Shown here in pieces: positions 61,430 through 64,000 of a DNA stretch of 64,000 nucleotides; within the stretch, counting starts at the first letter, position 1, and every line of letters starts with the position of its first letter. The notes under the pieces are model-generated. The model did not search any database. It worked only from the letters and a program-made list of their open reading frames with translations, and was not told the DNA's origin. Source of the DNA: Anderseniella sp964390445 (GTDB lineage: Bacteria > Pseudomonadota > Alphaproteobacteria > Rhizobiales > Aestuariivirgaceae); assembly GCA_964390445.1 (NCBI GenBank), contig CAYMJJ010000002.1:19604-83603 (forward strand), written 5' to 3'. Made by a program: the position numbers and the translations under genes.

Positions 61430-62700
61430 TGAATACAACTGATACCACTCCCGTGCTGGAAACCAAGGTGGCTGCAGCCCGCAGCGGTCCTGATCTTCCC
61501 GGTGCCTACTCCGAATTCATGACCGCGTTCGAAGCGTTCAAGGACGCCAACGATGAACGCCTTGACCAGATCGAAAAGCGCATGAGCGCCGACGTGGTCA
61601 CGGCAGACAAGGTCGACCGCATCAACCGTGCGCTCGACGGCTACAAGTCGCAACTCGACCGGCTGTCGCTGAAGGCCAACCGCCCGGGTCTCGAAACATC
61701 TGGCCAGACCGGTGCCAGCGACATCGTCCGCGAGCACAAGCAGGCGTTTGCCAGCTACATGCGCAAGGGTGAGACCGGCGACCTCGCAAGCCTTGAAGGC
61801 AAGGCCCTGTCGATCCAGTCGAACACGGATGGTGGTTACCTGGTACCGTCGGAAACCGAAGCCGAGATCGGCCGTGTGCTTGCCGAAGCCTCTCCGATCC
61901 GCGCCATTGCCGGCGTGCGGCAGGTGTCGGCTGCCGTCTACAAGAAGCCGTTCGCGGTATCCGGTGCGGCAGCCGGCTGGGTTGGCGAAACCGCTGCACG
62001 CCCCGAGACGGCCAGTCCATCACTGGCCGAACTGCAGTTTCCGGCCATGGAGCTTTACGCCATGCCGGCAGCAACCCAGTCGCTGCTCGATGATGCGGTG
62101 GTGAATATCGACCAGTGGATTGCCGATGAAGTGCGAACCGCATTCTCCGAGCAGGAAAGTGCGGCGTTCGTCAACGGCGACGGCGTGAACAAGCCGCGAG
62201 GTTTCCTCGACGTGCCGCAGGTGGATGATGACAGCTGGAGCTGGGGCAACCTCGGCTATCACGTCACCGGGGTGGCGGGTGGCTTTGCCGCTGACGATGC
62301 GTCGGATGTACTGATCGATACGGTCTACGGCCTCAAGGCGGCTCACCGGCAGGGCGCAAGCTGGGTGATGAACCGCCGCACCCAGGGCGAGATCCGCAAG
62401 TTGAAGGACACCAACGGCAACTACCTCTGGCAGCCTGCCACCAGCGCCGATGGCCGCTCCACGCTGATGAACTTCGCCATAACCGAGGCCGAGGACATGC
62501 CCGACATCGCAGCCGACAGCACGGCGATTGCGTTCGGCGACTTCCGCAATGGTTACCTGATTGTCGACCGGCTGGGCGTGCGCGTGCTGCGCGATCCGTT
62601 CAGCGCCAAGCCCTACGTGCTGTTCTACACCACCAAACGTGTGGGCGGCGGCGTGCAGAACTTCGAAGCCATCAAGCTGGTGAAGTTCGGCACCGCCTGA
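61429..62700 (+). CDS. HK97-family major capsid protein (RcGTA gp5-like)
   Basis: The 423-residue protein has an N-terminal helical delta domain (FMTAFEAFKDANDERLDQIE onward, about residues 25-90) expected to be removed by the protease. The HK97 fold follows (NTDGGYLVPSETEAEIGRVL, FPAMELYAMPAATQSLLDDA and a C-terminal RVLRDPFSAKPYVLFYTT). The ATG at 61429 shares its A with the protease stop (TGATG). The frame is open further upstream inside the protease gene but without similarity. A strong hairpin follows the gene. Confidence 0.97.
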   Translation: MNTTDTTPVLETKVAAARSGPDLPGAYSEFMTAFEAFKDANDERLDQIEKRMSADVVTADKVDRINRALDGYKSQLDRLSLKANRPGLETSGQTGASDIVREHKQAFASYMRKGETGDLASLEGKALSIQSNTDGGYLVPSETEAEIGRVLAEASPIRAIAGVRQVSAAVYKKPFAVSGAAAGWVGETAARPETASPSLAELQFPAMELYAMPAATQSLLDDAVVNIDQWIADEVRTAFSEQESAAFVNGDGVNKPRGFLDVPQVDDDSWSWGNLGYHVTGVAGGFAADDASDVLIDTVYGLKAAHRQGASWVMNRRTQGEIRKLKDTNGNYLWQPATSADGRSTLMNFAITEAEDMPDIAADSTAIAFGDFRNGYLIVDRLGVRVLRDPFSAKPYVLFYTTKRVGGGVQNFEAIKLVKFGTA

Positions 62701-62800
62701 CGGGCCGTTTGACCTTGCATTGAAGTTGCGGCCGCTGGCGCGTGTGCGCCGTTCGCTGCGCTCTCCCTGGCGCCAAGTGAACACCCCTCAAGTGGCCGCC

Positions 62801-62847
62801 GGTGCGGCTTGCCGAACCTCCCCCCGGCAAGCCGCACCACCCCTTTT
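62801..62847 (+). terminator. 14 bp hairpin between capsid and adaptor genes
   Basis: GGTGCGGCTTGCCG (62801-62814) and CGGCAAGCCGCACC (62825-62838) form a perfect 14 bp stem with a 10 nt loop, then ACCCCCTTTT-type sequence. The T-run is displaced by six bases, so termination may be partial, acting to set capsid above downstream genes. It may also be an RNA-stabilising 3' end. Confidence 0.65.
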
Positions 62848-62873
62848 ACCATCTAGCTACTGGAGGTGCCGGC

Positions 62874-63449
62874 ATGGCATCCGTACTGACGCTGCCCCCG
62901 GCCGTGCTGCCGGTCACGCTTGCCGACATGAAGCTCTACCTGCGGATCGATCACGACCACGAGGATGCGCTGGTCATGGCCTTGATGCGAGCGGCCACCT
63001 CGGCTGTCGAGGCGATGTCGGGCCTGCGTCTGGTGACGCAAGGTTGGTCGGTCTTCGTTGATGACTGGCCTGGCCGGACAATGCTGTGCCTGCCAATGGC
63101 ACCGGTTGCCTCGATCGACGAGGTAAGGGTGCACGCAGATGATGACACCCACGCTGTCATTGATCCGGCACACTACTACCTGGATTCAGCCTCGCGCCCG
63201 GCTCGGCTGGTGCTTCGGGCCGACCGTATCTGGCCAAGGCCGGGCCGGCTGGCCAACGGCATCGAGGTGCGGTTGCAGGCAGGCTTTGGTGCCACGCCGG
63301 ATGACGTGCCGGGTGAACTGGTACAGGCAATTCGCAGCCTGACCGCGCACTGGTATGAACACCGCGAGGCTGCCAGCGCACCGGCCATGGCGGCCATTCC
63401 AATGGCGGTATCGGCGCTGGTTGGCGCACACCGCGAGGTGCGGCTGTGA
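62874..63449 (+). CDS. Head-tail connector / adaptor (RcGTA gp6-like)
   Basis: The 191-residue protein starts at ATG 62874 with GGAGG upstream. TLADMKLYLRIDHDHEDALV is the hallmark of the gp6-like head-tail connector family, and the middle contains APVASIDEVRV and a segment ending YYLDS. The C-terminal helix LVQAIRSLTAHWYEHREAA is also typical. It docks under the portal. It overlaps the next gene by GTGA. Confidence 0.92.
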   Translation: MASVLTLPPAVLPVTLADMKLYLRIDHDHEDALVMALMRAATSAVEAMSGLRLVTQGWSVFVDDWPGRTMLCLPMAPVASIDEVRVHADDDTHAVIDPAHYYLDSASRPARLVLRADRIWPRPGRLANGIEVRLQAGFGATPDDVPGELVQAIRSLTAHWYEHREAASAPAMAAIPMAVSALVGAHREVRL

Positions 63450-63775
63450 CCGGCGCGGGCAAGCTGCGCCAGCGGCTGTTGCTGGAAGCGCCTGCCGATG
63501 TGCCCGATGGCGCGGGCGGACGTACGCGAAGCTGGTCGCTGGTTGCGGCGCTTTGGGGCGAGGTGCGCCCGGTACGCATGACCGAACTGGTCGAGGCTGA
63601 TGCGCGGCGGGCCGAGGCGACCCATCGCATCACGATCCGCCATCGCGACGACGTGCGTGCAGACATGCGCTTCACGCAAGGGCCGAGGTCGTTCCGCATT
63701 ACAGGCATGAGCGACCCGGATGGCCGCCGGGCATGGCTCGTGTGCCAGGCGGTCGAAGAGCAGATAACGCCGTGA
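63446..63775 (+). CDS. Phage head-closure / stopper protein (RcGTA gp7-like)
   Basis: The 109-residue protein begins at GTG 63446 within the adaptor stop. LRQRLLLEAPADVPDGAGGR and WGEVRPVRMTELVEADARRA are typical of the SPP1 gp16-like head-tail adaptor family, which closes the head after packaging. ITGMSDPDGRRAWLVCQAVE gives the C-terminal strand region. It overlaps the next small frame by GTGA. Confidence 0.88.
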   Translation: MTGAGKLRQRLLLEAPADVPDGAGGRTRSWSLVAALWGEVRPVRMTELVEADARRAEATHRITIRHRDDVRADMRFTQGPRSFRITGMSDPDGRRAWLVCQAVEEQITP

Positions 63776-63942
63776 CCGCCAATCCGCTGGCAGCCCTAGT
63801 GGCTGAGGTGGAAGCCGCCACCGACATCGCGCTGGCCCGCCTCGATCATGAGGCCGCGCTGGCAGGACGCCTGCCGGACGACCCGCAATCCCGTTTCAAT
63901 GCGCTGCTGCACGAGCAGCTCGCCCAACGCCAGAGGCGCTGA
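63772..63942 (+). CDS. Small helical protein within the GTA module
   Basis: The 56-residue frame starts at a GTG overlapping the stopper stop by 4 nt and ends 5 nt before the next ATG, so its coding status is supported by its tight fit. It is predicted helical (NPLAALVAEVEAATDIALAR, then NALLHEQLAQRQRR). I recall no gene in this position of the reference RcGTA cluster. Function unknown. Confidence 0.6.
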   Translation: MTANPLAALVAEVEAATDIALARLDHEAALAGRLPDDPQSRFNALLHEQLAQRQRR

Positions 63943-63947
63943 ACCCC

Positions 63948-64000
63948 ATGCCGCTTCCCGTCGCTGCCGACCTCAACCGGGCGGTGCTTGCCGCCCTTGC
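63948..64000 (+). CDS. Probable tail terminator gene, cut by window edge (RcGTA gp8-like, DUF3168)
   Basis: Only the first 17 codons are present (PVAADLNRAVLAAL). The start fits the beginning of DUF3168 tail-terminator proteins, and its place after the stopper gene is where gp8 is expected. Identity is inferred from position. Confidence 0.5.
   Translation, partial: MPLPVAADLNRAVLAAL

Noticed and set aside
57744..64000. Recently integrated intact prophage
   Set aside because: No integrase, repressor or attachment repeats at the visible boundary and base composition matches the host; but the right end is outside the window, so this is not final.

Overview
The window is a chromosomal stretch of an alphaproteobacterium, most probably a member of the Hyphomicrobiales (Rhizobiales) or a close relative. 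The evidence is the NepR-EcfG-PhyR general stress response locus, an HWE-family histidine kinase, a MucR/Ros-type regulator, RibB with a degenerate GTP cyclohydrolase II domain, a rhizobial-type asparaginase, small families typical of this group (DUF1491, DUF5330, DUF6456, DUF2336, DUF1214/DUF1254, TIGR03808) and a gene-transfer-agent (GTA) type head cluster. Base composition looks uniformly GC-rich. There is no integrase, transposase, CRISPR array or rRNA operon. Two tRNA genes (Pro-CGG, Gln-TTG) lie near 23.7 kb.

Layout. 1-7.1 kb: a haloacid dehalogenase-like hydrolase (cut by the window edge), aroC, a small secreted protein, a histidine phosphatase and fabI on the minus strand; then pdxH, an SDR, a trans-sulfuration PLP enzyme and an FG-GAP protein on the plus strand. 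7.1-17.2 kb: amine and acyl-CoA metabolism (class III aminotransferase, amidase, acyl-CoA ligase, alpha/beta hydrolase, metallo-hydrolase, bioY, 3-oxoadipyl-CoA thiolase) and a TPR-sulfotransferase. 17.3-23.5 kb: the general stress response region, with a CHASE-HWE sensor kinase, nepR, ecfG, a YfdC-like channel, a 54-residue DUF1328 protein and phyR. I found four exact GGAAC-N16/17-CGTT EcfG-type promoters here. 23.6-35.2 kb: tRNAs, an MFS-asparaginase pair, a Tat-exported beta-helix protein, a Rieske oxygenase with a small partner, both methylmalonyl-CoA mutase subunits and a HerA-like ATPase.

35.2-46.8 kb: a RibB-RibX protein carrying an N-terminal Cro/YdaS-like helix-turn-helix, with a perfect inverted repeat just upstream of its start. 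After it come a hydrolase-adenylate cyclase fusion, a LysR/cupin divergent pair, an EF-G-like GTPase lacking the switch I region, a palindromic repeat, sodB, gcdH, ptrB, msrB and a MaoC protein. 46.9-57.7 kb: DUF2336, mucR behind an AT-rich leader, a PAS protein, DUF6456, sufE, DUF5330, peptidoglycan-binding and DUF1491 proteins, a 55-residue ORF, a DUF1214/DUF1254 pair, PBP1A and a YcgN-like protein.

57.8-64 kb: the start of a GTA/HK97-like head module in the order small terminase, large terminase, portal, protease, capsid, adaptor, stopper, a small extra ORF and a cut tail-terminator gene. A near-consensus sigma-70 promoter, whose -35 box overlaps a perfect dyad, precedes it. It continues beyond the window.

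The points most worth a second look are the self-contained HTH-RibBX plus operator unit, the operator-like dyad at the head of the GTA module, and the placement of the EcfG promoters, including one only 8 bp from a start codon. All functional calls come from reading motifs and family resemblance; no database search was run.
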